From NCBI GenBank assembly GCA_016932955.1, contig JAFGBV010000055.1:1-12229 (forward strand): a stretch of DNA of 12,229 nucleotides. The letters run 5' to 3'. The DNA comes from Anaerolineales bacterium. Lineage in GTDB: Bacteria; Chloroflexota; Anaerolineae; Anaerolineales; UBA4823. Of the stretch, positions 1 to 7,211 are shown piece after piece. Both the position numbers and the translations under genes were made by a program. Position 1 is the first letter of the stretch, and each line of letters begins with the position of its first letter. The notes beneath the pieces are model-generated. The model was not told where the DNA came from, did not search any database, and saw only the letters and a program-made list of their open reading frames with translations.

Positions 1-84
1 CTCTCTCCTCTTTGAAGATAATTATAGCGTATTTGTCAAGGATCACAAAATGTGAGGAAGCTCTGGGCAGCCTCTCCCATAAAA
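1..84 (-). promoter_or_regulatory. Possible promoter and ribosome binding site for a gene beyond the left edge
   Basis: This stretch lies downstream of the last gene of the minus-strand cluster. On the minus strand there is a perfect TATAAT (plus-strand 21-26) with TTGTGA 16 nt upstream (43-48), followed by a purine-rich AAAGAGGAG (5-13) that resembles a strong Shine-Dalgarno sequence. A start codon would fall just outside the window. A TTGACA also occurs (34-39), but only 7 nt from the TATAAT, which is too close to act as its -35 element. The reading is that a new minus-strand transcript starts here. The gene itself cannot be seen. Confidence 0.35.
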
Positions 85-1146
85 TCAGTCAATCAAGTCA
101 AGGTTTACTAGAGGAACCAAGACTGTCTCGCCATCCTCCAGACGTACAGTCGCCGCGGCCGCGCTCACTCCGCTGGGTAATATCGATAGGCTGCTTGGTA
201 CATCTATCACTGTTGCCAGTTGTCCCTGGTAGGGTGGACTGACTATGCGGATGTGTTTGCCCGCAACGATCAAGTCGGTATCATCCGGTAGCTCTGCCTG
301 CGAGGAGCCTGGCACTGCCAGGATCACTTCTGGGCGCGTTCCTGTGTACCGATCCCATTGGTTGGCATTAATTGTCAGATCGCGGCGGTCGCTGCTGGAA
401 AGAAGCTTGAATGCTGCAGAGTTCATCGCAATCTTCCCAAAACCTTCGATGACGATCACCGGATATCCCACCTTGCTGGCAACCGGGATAAGCCGCGAAA
501 GCATGCTGGCGAGGATCAAGCCGCGCAAAGGCAGGTCTGCGCCTGCCTGGAAGACGGCCTCATCTTCACAGTACCCCGCCAGTACTACCGAGCCGCGCAG
601 GCTGACTTCCAACTGTCCAGCGGAAAATGGCTCATCTGGGGCATGAGCAAGCACACTCAGCAACCCATAGCTAGAGTGCCCATTGCCCCACACGCCTTGG
701 ATCAACGCACCGGTTGTCTCAACGATCACGCCTCGGTCACCGATCAAGTCTGCAATCACGCCCTGGTAAGCGGCTTTTAGTTCAAAAGGCGCTGTATCCT
801 TGCGCAGGAGAATCTGTCCCTCACCCGCAACTACGACCATTCCGTCATGTGGAGAGCGCACCAAACGGCGCGCCACGCCTACCGGACCCGCTAATACATC
901 CCCCTCGCTGACCTGGTCACCCCCCTTAACCGCCATGTATTTATCAGCCTCCTTTGCGGAAAGACCCAGACCGCGTCCGATGTCCAGCAAGATGTGTTCT
1001 GGCTCGGTGACTGCCTCTGCGACCACATCGGTGGGACTGATGCGCTGACCACGGCGTGCCACCACCCGACCTGGCACAGGGAGCAGGCGCTCGCGCCGGA
1101 TTGTGGTCAGGGGAAGGAAATGCGTGATGGCTGACTGTGTATTCAT
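85..1146 (-). CDS. Uncharacterised protein with barrel-sandwich-like N-terminus and KOW-like C-terminus, paired with the MutL-like gene
   Basis: This 353-aa protein has no signal peptide and no membrane segment that I can see. Its N-terminal third carries half motifs like those of biotinyl/lipoyl or RnfC-type barrel-sandwich hybrids: VPGRVVARRGQRISPTDVV (residues 24-42), GDQVSEGDVLAG (76-87) and VRSPHDGMVVVAGEG (96-110). There is no modifiable lysine in an MKM-type context, so cofactor attachment is not supported. The middle part (about 130-300) is alpha/beta in character, with hydrophobic strands such as PVIVIEGFGKIA (229-240). The tail (about 300-353) has SPPYQGQLATVID (303-315) followed by VRLEDGE (334-340) and VPLVNLDLID (344-353), which resembles a KOW-type small barrel. 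It follows the MutL-like gene after 65 nt and is probably the last gene of that operon. A GAGG purine run lies 14 nt before the ATG, rather far for a Shine-Dalgarno sequence. I do not recognise a characterised family, so the function is unknown. Confidence 0.85.
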   Translation of the reverse strand: MNTQSAITHFLPLTTIRRERLLPVPGRVVARRGQRISPTDVVAEAVTEPEHILLDIGRGLGLSAKEADKYMAVKGGDQVSEGDVLAGPVGVARRLVRSPHDGMVVVAGEGQILLRKDTAPFELKAAYQGVIADLIGDRGVIVETTGALIQGVWGNGHSSYGLLSVLAHAPDEPFSAGQLEVSLRGSVVLAGYCEDEAVFQAGADLPLRGLILASMLSRLIPVASKVGYPVIVIEGFGKIAMNSAAFKLLSSSDRRDLTINANQWDRYTGTRPEVILAVPGSSQAELPDDTDLIVAGKHIRIVSPPYQGQLATVIDVPSSLSILPSGVSAAAATVRLEDGETVLVPLVNLDLID

Positions 1147-1211
1147 TCTGTTATCGTCTGCCTCTTCCTAAATGCACTTAATAAAAGAATTGCAAGATTA
1201 ATACCAGTTCT

Positions 1212-2963
1212 TTATGCGCCGAGCGCCGTATTCCATCTCTTTATCTGCTCCTGACGCCTACCTGGCTCATTATGTAGCCGGATTGGGCGACCCCGAGCAT
1301 CGATGATAACGCCGCACTCGCCTCCAGTCACGACCGCACTGCCGCCCACCCCCGGACCACCCATGCCAACATCAAAACGGTGTAATGGCTGCAACCTAAG
1401 TGTTGCGGTCTGTCCCATGGGCAGCTCCAGGATTTCCAATGTGCCAAATTTTACTTCCCGCGTAGTCTCATGCCCACCCGGTAGACTTATGCGCACATGC
1501 AGCACAGGGGTGCCAGGGTTTGCTTGTCCGATTGGGGAAATAATCGTGCCCAGGTTGTAAAAGTTAGTCGCATCCAGCGACTGGACAGTAAGATAATGAT
1601 TTTTGCCTGCTGCAGCCCCTAGCATCGAGGCCAGGTTATTGCGGTCCAGCGCAATGGTCGTCACCCCTGTCGGCTGCAATGCGTTGAGCAGGATCATCAA
1701 TGCCTGACTGCGCCGGGGTACCTGGGTTAGCACGCTGCCAGTGGCAATGATTGGCTCGAACGGAGGAAGCAGGCCAGGGAGCGGCGCTCGCACACTGGCA
1801 GGGTAGCCCTTACGCGCCTGGCGAACGGCAAGGTATATTGCTTGTGTTGCCAGGGCATGCTCGATCAATAGTTGCTCTTCTGTGGCAGGAATACTGGCAG
1901 GGTAGAGCGACTTATTGTAAATGTAATCTCTCAGCCTTTCAGCTGGGATATCGATTGGCAACCAACGCAAGATGTCCTCAGGATTGCACAGGCTTAAAAT
2001 GCCAGGCAGGTTCTCGCCCAGCCCAAGTTTGGACTGTACGCTCAGTATCAGGTCACCAGCGAAGGCGGAGGCTATAGTAGTTGCCGAAGCACCCGCATCC
2101 ACGCCCAGTACACCCTTTTTGGGGAATTCTATGCTGATGTACCGGATTGTGCGTCCAAAAGCCATCGCAGAGGGAAGTAGCTTGCCTCCTGTCCAGAGAT
2201 CGACATCTTGCACGCCGCGGATCTGGCGAGCGCGTACATGCCGGAAGACCTGGGCGAGAGCGGGTTGAGCGGGAGTGAGCTGTTCGATATCCAGTGTAGG
2301 GCGCACGTTTGGCGCTACCTGCAATGAGGCCAGTGTGCCTAGAGTCTGTTGCACTTCTTTGACCAGCGCCGAGTTGCCTGCAAACAAAACCTCGGGGCGC
2401 TGCTCTTTTGGCAGTACGCCGCAAGCCAATCCCACGCTTTCCAGAATAGAGAGCACCGACTTCGAAGCACCCTTCTCGATACCGCCAGCGACGACAACCA
2501 GGTCTGGGCGCAAACGCAGTATGTTATCCAGGCGAGCAGTGGTCTTTTTTCGGTCATTCAGACTCATTGTCTCAATCACCTGGGCGTAAGTAGTGGTTGC
2601 CAGATTTTGGGCACTTTCGGTGGAAACATCTTCCAGCAAGCCGACTGCTAGAACCTTCAGCGGTGGTCCCACAGACAGGGATGCCACACAAGCATCTACG
2701 CCTGTGCCATCTGGTTGAGCTGGTGTCGTTAACTGCCCATCAGCCCCGATAAAGGTGCGCCCAGTTATCTGCTCGAGCTCCTGCAAGGCGCCGCGCACGC
2801 CATCCATAATGTTATGAAAAGGTGCACCCGCCGTGGTGGGAACAGAACCCGCTCCCAGATAGCGATAACGTCCCTCCACCACATCGAATAACACAGCCCG
2901 GGTGGTTACCGAGCCAATTTCGAGGGCCAGCAATGATTCAGCGTCTACAAGCGAAGTGGTCAT
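1212..2963 (-). CDS. MutL/GlmL-family protein (ASKHA ATPase fold), without glutamate mutase subunits nearby
   Basis: This 583-aa protein belongs to the family annotated as glutamate mutase MutL/GlmL, not the DNA mismatch-repair MutL. Signs of the actin/hexokinase/Hsp70 (ASKHA) nucleotide-binding fold are a phosphate-1 loop LALEIGSVTTRAVLFD (residues 12-27), a phosphate-2 loop GVLGVDAGASATT (284-296) and an adenosine-type motif PIIATGS (404-410). The segment CNPEDILRWLPIDIP (326-340) also looks like this family. A C-terminal glycine-rich part, GMGGPGVGGS (533-542), runs into GGECGVIIDARGRP (547-560). In anaerobes fermenting glutamate, MutL is thought to act as an ATP-dependent chaperone or reactivase for the B12-dependent mutase MutS/MutE. 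No mutase gene is present here. Its neighbours are two membrane-protein genes, a zinc-ribbon protein and the 353-aa protein, so the real partner is probably something else. The gene begins 26 nt after the previous gene, with no clear Shine-Dalgarno sequence. Family is fairly sure, function is not. Confidence 0.85.
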   Translation of the reverse strand: MTTSLVDAESLLALEIGSVTTRAVLFDVVEGRYRYLGAGSVPTTAGAPFHNIMDGVRGALQELEQITGRTFIGADGQLTTPAQPDGTGVDACVASLSVGPPLKVLAVGLLEDVSTESAQNLATTTYAQVIETMSLNDRKKTTARLDNILRLRPDLVVVAGGIEKGASKSVLSILESVGLACGVLPKEQRPEVLFAGNSALVKEVQQTLGTLASLQVAPNVRPTLDIEQLTPAQPALAQVFRHVRARQIRGVQDVDLWTGGKLLPSAMAFGRTIRYISIEFPKKGVLGVDAGASATTIASAFAGDLILSVQSKLGLGENLPGILSLCNPEDILRWLPIDIPAERLRDYIYNKSLYPASIPATEEQLLIEHALATQAIYLAVRQARKGYPASVRAPLPGLLPPFEPIIATGSVLTQVPRRSQALMILLNALQPTGVTTIALDRNNLASMLGAAAGKNHYLTVQSLDATNFYNLGTIISPIGQANPGTPVLHVRISLPGGHETTREVKFGTLEILELPMGQTATLRLQPLHRFDVGMGGPGVGGSAVVTGGECGVIIDARGRPIRLHNEPGRRQEQIKRWNTALGA

Positions 2964-2989
2964 AACAGTCTAGCTCTGTGGTTGTTTAG

Positions 2990-3682
2990 TTATAAGAAGC
3001 GTAAGATAATATCCCAAATAAAACGCACCCGGTCGATCAGTGCGCCAAGCGCGGCAGCATATACTCCTGCGAACAAGACGCCGAAGGTGACTGCAATAAA
3101 AGCCTGACCAGCGGGCGCCAGGAAATTCTCGACCAGTGGGTGGCGGACGGGCAGACTACCTTCGCCCTGACTACGCACACCGAAGTGGAAATAGGCCAGC
3201 GTTGCCAGCGTGCCGACCAGAATCACCAGGCCCTTGAGGAACCATCCTGCCAGGCTCGTTCCGTTAGTGGAGGCATATTGCAGGTTGAGCAAATTGGTCG
3301 ACGCATCCACCTGCGGCAAAATCGTGCCGAAGATTGCCCCGCCCACTGCAGTTGCCGCACCCACCCCCACCAGGTAAGCCAGCACCGGGTTGCCAAAACG
3401 CGCCAGGCGGCTGGAGCCCTTGGCCAGCAACCAGACGCCCAGCAGGGCAGATGGCACGGTCAACTCCAGGTTCGCCATGGGGTTGGTCAGCAGCGGGACG
3501 ATCAATTGGTACCAGAGTACGTTATAGATCACCAGAACAGCCGCATAACCCGAAGCCACACCTACAAAAATTGCCATCGCCAGCCGGAAGAGAAAATTAT
3601 CACCGATGATGTAGCTAAAAACCATCAGGGTGAGCAAAAACCCGATGATCAATCCGAAGATGTCAGTAAGCCCAGTTCCCAT
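2990..3682 (-). CDS. Six-helix integral membrane protein of unknown function
   Basis: This 230-aa protein is dominated by hydrophobic segments at about residues 6-26, 30-56, 75-88, 98-121, 148-167 and 190-214. A short amphipathic C-terminal stretch, IDRVRFIWDIILRFL (216-230), follows. Small residues are common in the helices, for example GVGAATAVGGAIFG (106-119), as in tightly packed helix bundles. I see no catalytic motif, transporter signature or cofactor site. The gene starts 10 nt after the zinc-ribbon gene. The stop of that gene runs into a TAGGAG sequence that can serve as the ribosome binding site, which suggests coupled translation. The position between the zinc-ribbon protein and the MutL-like ATPase suggests it is a membrane part of the same complex. 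That role is inference. Confidence 0.85.
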   Translation of the reverse strand: MGTGLTDIFGLIIGFLLTLMVFSYIIGDNFLFRLAMAIFVGVASGYAAVLVIYNVLWYQLIVPLLTNPMANLELTVPSALLGVWLLAKGSSRLARFGNPVLAYLVGVGAATAVGGAIFGTILPQVDASTNLLNLQYASTNGTSLAGWFLKGLVILVGTLATLAYFHFGVRSQGEGSLPVRHPLVENFLAPAGQAFIAVTFGVLFAGVYAAALGALIDRVRFIWDIILRFL

Positions 3683-3692
3683 CTTCCTGCTC

Positions 3693-5507
3693 CTACTTTC
3701 CCTTCATCTCAACCCGTAATGCCTTGTAGGACACGTCGACCAAAGTGCCAATCAGGATTACCAGCACCGAGACTGCCAGCCCCAGGCTGTAGGCATCCCA
3801 TGCCAGGTGCGCTGGGCCGTTGACAGCGGAGGCGCTCTCATATGCTGCCCCGCCAGCCATACCGGCTATCAGACCTTCGACCTGGCGTGGATTTCCGGCG
3901 AAATATGGCTGTACCAGTGGGGTGGTTTGAGCGCTGGTAATCATTGCCAGGGCAGTGCCATTCTGCTTCAGTATTGGTCCTGCTTGCTCGACCCAGGCGC
4001 GTGCGGTTTCTGGATCGCTGACCAGGACGAGTACCAGCCCGAAGTCTGCCAGATCTTGCACACTGCTTAGCGGCCCGGAGGCCCATACGTCTATCCCATG
4101 TAAATCATACGGCAGGGTACTATGCACTGAACGCGCCAGGCTATACAGGCCGATCGTGCCGCCAGGGATGTAGCCCAGGTTAGCATAATTGGTGTAAGGG
4201 TTGTTCAGACGCTCGGGTTGCTGGTTGAGGTTGGCGATGAAGCGCTCGGCCAGAGCAGGACCGGTGGCTGACGTAGAGACCAGTGCCAGGGATGCTCCAC
4301 GGTTCAGCAAATGCTCAAGCACGGCGGAGCCAGCTGCGTCCATCTCGCCGGAATAACCGGCTTCGTAATCAAATGCTACCAGCACAGGCGCATCCGCCGG
4401 CAAGCGTTGGATCAGGTTGTACATCGCCATCACCCCTGGTGCCGCAGTTGGATCGGGTAGAGGCGTCAGACGCCCATTACTTACCACTGCCCACAAGACC
4501 GGCAGTAGCAAAGCAACTGCGATCAACAAGCGGAAGACATATTGTGCGGTGATCATCGGTGCAGAAGGCAATGCTTTTGGCTTAGGTTCGTCGGCTAAAA
4601 GCTGCTCCAATAAGGTGACACGCTGCTTCTGCTCGTCTGTCACGCGTAGTTTGATTGAATAAGCCGCTGCCCGGCGTGTGCGGATGCCCACCGGCTCTGC
4701 CGAAAGCACCCCGCGTAATCCGATCAGCGGTCCGCTGCTCTCGGCTGTAAAGCCGGATAGATCCTCTGGGGGGACAGAAGGTTGGTCTGCTTCAGCAGGG
4801 CGCATCGCTTCCAGCCAGCTTGGCAGTTGTGCAGGTGCCAGTTCCCCCTCACCTTCACCGCCTTCTGCTTCGGCATCTTCCGCGGTGACATTGGCTACCC
4901 AGTCCGGCAGTGTGGAGAGCAGGTCACCTGTCCCCTCGGCCTCATCCTGTGTGGTGGTTGGCGTTTCCTGCTCTTCGAATGACTCTAATGAGTCGAATGT
5001 AAAGGCCGGGATGCTGGAGGGGGTTTCTTCCTCAACTGGTTCTGCTGAAGTTTCTGTCTGTTCGGCAGTTCCTTCGCCAGCCATCCAGTCAGCTGTCCAG
5101 TCCTGCTCATCACCAGAAAAAGGGGTGGCGCTAGCGGGGGCTTGTCCTGCAAGCCAATCCGGCAGGTCGGCAGGCAGCGGCTCAGCAGGCTCTCCCTGGA
5201 TGAGATCGGCCAGCCAATCGGGCTTGCCCGCTGCAGGCTCGGCGGGGGCTTCCGAGGGCTGCTCCTCTTTGGTTACACCACCAATGTTGCTCAGCCAATC
5301 AGGAACTTTGGCTGGTTCTTCGCCGGTGCCAGTGACCGGGAAAGCGCCCTGGTCCGCATTCAGGCTGCGCAGCCAATCGGGCAGGTCTGATGCCTCATCA
5401 AAATCAGGAGTAAAGGCAGATGTTTTAAGCGGTGCCTGGCAGAACTGGCAGGTTTCAGCCTCGGCGGGATTTGTTTTTCCACAAACAGGGCAAATGATAT
5501 CTGTCAT
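3693..5507 (-). CDS. Zinc-ribbon membrane protein with seven PDWL-type repeats
   Basis: This 604-aa protein has four visible parts. (1) Residues 1-25 form a zinc ribbon, with CPVC (6-9) and CQFC (20-23). (2) Residues 30-260 are acidic, rich in Pro, Glu and Ala, and probably disordered. They carry seven short tryptophan motifs: DLPDWL (41-46), VPDWL (68-72), KPDWLADL (95-102), DLPDWLAG (114-121), TADWMAG (138-144), LPDWV (200-204) and LPSWL (228-232). (3) A transmembrane helix lies at about 321-343. (4) A folded domain at about 360-565 holds alternating hydrophobic strands such as APVLVAFDYEAG (373-384) and LVLVLVSDPE (491-500). It is loosely like the GATase-type domains of DUF4350/GldG-like proteins, and is followed by a second helix (about 571-590). 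The zinc ribbon and repeats are likely cytoplasmic and the folded domain on the outside. The gene starts 3 nt after the preceding one. Function is unknown. The repeats suggest a scaffold. Confidence 0.85.
   Translation of the reverse strand: MTDIICPVCGKTNPAEAETCQFCQAPLKTSAFTPDFDEASDLPDWLRSLNADQGAFPVTGTGEEPAKVPDWLSNIGGVTKEEQPSEAPAEPAAGKPDWLADLIQGEPAEPLPADLPDWLAGQAPASATPFSGDEQDWTADWMAGEGTAEQTETSAEPVEEETPSSIPAFTFDSLESFEEQETPTTTQDEAEGTGDLLSTLPDWVANVTAEDAEAEGGEGEGELAPAQLPSWLEAMRPAEADQPSVPPEDLSGFTAESSGPLIGLRGVLSAEPVGIRTRRAAAYSIKLRVTDEQKQRVTLLEQLLADEPKPKALPSAPMITAQYVFRLLIAVALLLPVLWAVVSNGRLTPLPDPTAAPGVMAMYNLIQRLPADAPVLVAFDYEAGYSGEMDAAGSAVLEHLLNRGASLALVSTSATGPALAERFIANLNQQPERLNNPYTNYANLGYIPGGTIGLYSLARSVHSTLPYDLHGIDVWASGPLSSVQDLADFGLVLVLVSDPETARAWVEQAGPILKQNGTALAMITSAQTTPLVQPYFAGNPRQVEGLIAGMAGGAAYESASAVNGPAHLAWDAYSLGLAVSVLVILIGTLVDVSYKALRVEMKGK
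4800..5387 (-). repeat. Region encoding degenerate PDWL tryptophan repeats
   Basis: Inside the zinc-ribbon gene, seven copies of a short motif with core [LVK]-P-D-W-[LVM] are spread over about 196 codons. Spacing between them is irregular, roughly 20 to 62 residues, and the linkers are acidic. On the plus strand the copies appear as related strings such as CAGCCAATCGGGCAG and CAGCCAATCAGGAAC. The core is kept while the linkers differ, which points to selection on the motif rather than simple tandem slippage. The two most diverged copies are the fifth (ADWM) and the seventh (PSWL). Confidence 0.75.
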
Positions 5508-5510
5508 GGC

Positions 5511-6134
5511 TCAGCCCCCGTACGGGCGATCGGCACCCATTAGTACACGCAAGCCGGCGGCAAGCGTGCCGAGCGCTACACCCAGCAACAGACCACGTGC
5601 CCCGGCAACCGCCAGCACATCCGTGATTAGCGACCGGATTGAGTTTAGCAGCGCTACTTCACCAATGATATAGAGCGGCGCAGTGCCCAAGATTACCAGC
5701 ATTGCCGTGACCAGGAATACGCCTGTGTACCAGGTCATCCGCCGGCGCATCAGCCGCACTGCAGAATAGAGCAGTACGATCGCCAGCACTGCCAGCAGGC
5801 TGATCTCAATCGGCACCTGCAGGTTGTTGTAGAGCCACAATGACCACTTGCCGGCGGGGCCGCTCAGTCCGCTGACCAGCAGGGTAGCGATCAGCGATGC
5901 AAGCACAACCAGACTGTAAACTGACTTGGGCTGCTTTGTAGTCACCTTGTGCCAATGGGCTTGCATCAGGTTCAGAATGCCTACCAGCAAGGCGAAAGCC
6001 GCCAGGATGATCGCCCATTGCAGTAAAATTGCCCGGATGCTTCCCAGCAGGTCTGGGAACACATAGCCGAGAAATACCAATGCGCCCGCTGCAATGGCAA
6101 TGATTACATTTACAAGCGAGAAGATGGTTTTCAT
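5511..6134 (-). CDS. Six-helix integral membrane protein of unknown function
   Basis: This 207-aa protein has hydrophobic segments at about residues 5-25, 35-57, 71-90, 107-127, 134-152 and 178-196. Positive residues cluster in the loops KVTTKQPK (63-70) and RLMRRRM (127-133), which by the positive-inside rule would be cytoplasmic. No known motif was found. Its ATG overlaps the TAA stop of the upstream gene by one base (TAATG), a classic arrangement for translational coupling. It does not look like a duplicate of the 230-aa membrane protein in the same cluster, although both have about six helices. Function is unknown; the context suggests a membrane subunit. Confidence 0.85.
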   Translation of the reverse strand: MKTIFSLVNVIIAIAAGALVFLGYVFPDLLGSIRAILLQWAIILAAFALLVGILNLMQAHWHKVTTKQPKSVYSLVVLASLIATLLVSGLSGPAGKWSLWLYNNLQVPIEISLLAVLAIVLLYSAVRLMRRRMTWYTGVFLVTAMLVILGTAPLYIIGEVALLNSIRSLITDVLAVAGARGLLLGVALGTLAAGLRVLMGADRPYGG

Positions 6135-6907
6135 TAACCACCTCCCAGAAATAATCTGAGCAGCGCGCCGATCAGGATCAGTGCGATCAGCAGCCAGCGC
6201 AAGATATCCTGCATACGTAGGCTGGCAGCATGGATGGGTCCAGCGCCCAGATATGCACCACCGGCGTACAGTTCTTCACCGATGAGCGGCTCTTGCGCTG
6301 CTGCATACAAGACAGCCTGGGCGGTTATGTTGTCGCTGCCTGCCACGGTCAGGCTGCCGCCGCGCTCGCCTGCTTCAGTCAACAAAGCCACCTCGCCGCC
6401 AAAGTGCCCAGCAAGGATGTTCGCTGAAATCTGCTCATCATGGATAACGGGTAATACTCCAGCGGTAAAAGCCAGCGGGGTTAGCCCGCTCAGACGTCCG
6501 CTGGCGGGCTCATACAGCCTCTCGGCAGCCAAGCTGCGGTAAGTGCCTCGCAGCGTATCCTGGCTGAGGATTGCCAGTAGCGGGTCGCCAGAAGTAGCAA
6601 CCGGCGGGCAATCGCTGATCGATGCGGCGCGGGCGCAGCGATCCAGCATGGTCAAGCCGACAAAAGCTGAACCGGCTGGCATTTCGTTGATTCCGCCATG
6701 CCCCAGCGATATATGCAGGCGTTTACCTGACTCGACGGCTAATCCTACCTCTCGTCGGAAGCGCTGGAAAGCAGGGATCTCGCGCAAATTGCGCCCGGGC
6801 TTATTGCGTCCCGTGGCGACGAACAGGATGATCAGGCCCAGGCAAAGCAGCGCGATTACCAGTCCCAGGATGTTGCCATAGGCATCTAGCAGTGCACTCA
6901 CGTTCAC
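6134..6907 (-). CDS. DUF6754-like protein with one membrane anchor at each end
   Basis: This 257-aa protein has a hydrophobic helix near each terminus (about 13-31 and 234-254) and a soluble middle domain (about 40-230). The middle domain contains SGKRLHISLGHGGINEMP (60-77), a run of small and charged residues DRCARAASISDCPPVATSGDP (89-109 in total), then SQDTLRGTY (115-123). These segments recall the DUF6754 family as I remember it; the family has no known function and I could not check the match. The start codon is GTG. A GGGAGG sequence 9 nt upstream (plus-strand 6917-6922) supports this start over the in-frame GTG two codons later. One base separates it from the stop of the 82-aa gene, and its own stop overlaps the start of the next gene. 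It is probably a structural or sensing part of the membrane complex encoded by this cluster, but that is inference. Confidence 0.85.
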   Translation of the reverse strand: MNVSALLDAYGNILGLVIALLCLGLIILFVATGRNKPGRNLREIPAFQRFRREVGLAVESGKRLHISLGHGGINEMPAGSAFVGLTMLDRCARAASISDCPPVATSGDPLLAILSQDTLRGTYRSLAAERLYEPASGRLSGLTPLAFTAGVLPVIHDEQISANILAGHFGGEVALLTEAGERGGSLTVAGSDNITAQAVLYAAAQEPLIGEELYAGGAYLGAGPIHAASLRMQDILRWLLIALILIGALLRLFLGGG

Positions 6908-6908
6908 G

Positions 6909-7157
6909 TTATGACGCCTCCCTTAAGGTTTCGACAAATGCCTTCGTCTGGGTTGGTTCTTCGAGCATATCCGCCAGCGCCTCTATCGACTCTGGCGAAA
7001 CCAACCTTCCCAGTAAAGGCTGGCCGACATACACAAACTGAGCCAGCAACATGGTCAGAGGCCCTGCCGCATCCAGCAGCGTTGCTGCGCCATCTTCCAT
7101 CCCCCAGCGATGCAAGTTCTTTGCCCAAACATGCCAGATGTGCGGGTTCTCAGCCAT
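6909..7157 (-). CDS. Small protein (82 aa), first gene of the minus-strand operon
   Basis: This 82-aa protein starts at the ATG giving MAENPHIWHVWAKNLHRWG. It is rich in Trp and His near the N-terminus. An amphipathic to hydrophobic helix AAGPLTMLLAQFVYVG (residues 27-42) follows, and then an acidic helical tail (SPESIEALADMLEEP, 54-68). An in-frame ATG exists 37 codons upstream (7268). The extra residues would be encoded by the two inverted repeats of the intergenic region and look non-coding, so the inner start was chosen. There is no Shine-Dalgarno sequence before this ATG. Instead an extended -10 box lies about 7 nt upstream, so translation may begin at the very 5' end of the mRNA. The next gene starts one base after its stop. 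I do not recognise a family. A small soluble or membrane-surface partner of the cluster is plausible. Confidence 0.7.
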   Translation of the reverse strand: MAENPHIWHVWAKNLHRWGMEDGAATLLDAAGPLTMLLAQFVYVGQPLLGRLVSPESIEALADMLEEPTQTKAFVETLREAS

Positions 7158-7163
7158 GAAATA

Positions 7164-7172
7164 AGTATAGCA
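7164..7172 (-). promoter_or_regulatory. Extended -10 promoter element of the minus-strand operon
   Basis: On the minus strand the sequence reads TGCTATACTTATTTCATG. TGCTATACT is an extended -10 element (TGn plus TATACT, five of six consensus bases). The last base of the box is 6 nt from the ATG of the 82-aa gene, which places the expected transcription start at or next to that ATG. No good -35 hexamer is seen at 16-18 nt, which is tolerated for extended -10 promoters. The prediction is a leaderless mRNA for the seven-gene operon. Confidence 0.5.
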
Positions 7173-7211
7173 CAAAACCGAACACCAGTGCTGAATCGGA
7201 AGCAGGCCCGA

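Noticed and set aside
21..39. TTGACA and TATAAT as one consensus promoter at the left edge
   Set aside because: The spacer is only 7 nt, far from the 16-18 nt needed. TTGTGA with 16 nt is the better partner.
55..79. Weak GAGG ... CCTC hairpin after the 353-aa gene as a terminator
   Set aside because: The stem is short, bulged and has no T-run on the minus strand, so it cannot be supported.
1212..2963. DNA mismatch repair protein MutL
   Set aside because: There is no GHKL ATPase motif set. The loops present are of the ASKHA type, as in the glutamate-mutase-associated MutL/GlmL.
4678..5673. Long plus-strand open frame (331 codons), very rich in Ser, Gly and Pro
   Set aside because: It is antisense to the zinc-ribbon gene and its odd composition follows from the Glu/Pro/Ala-rich repeats on the other strand. 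It shows no recognisable domain.
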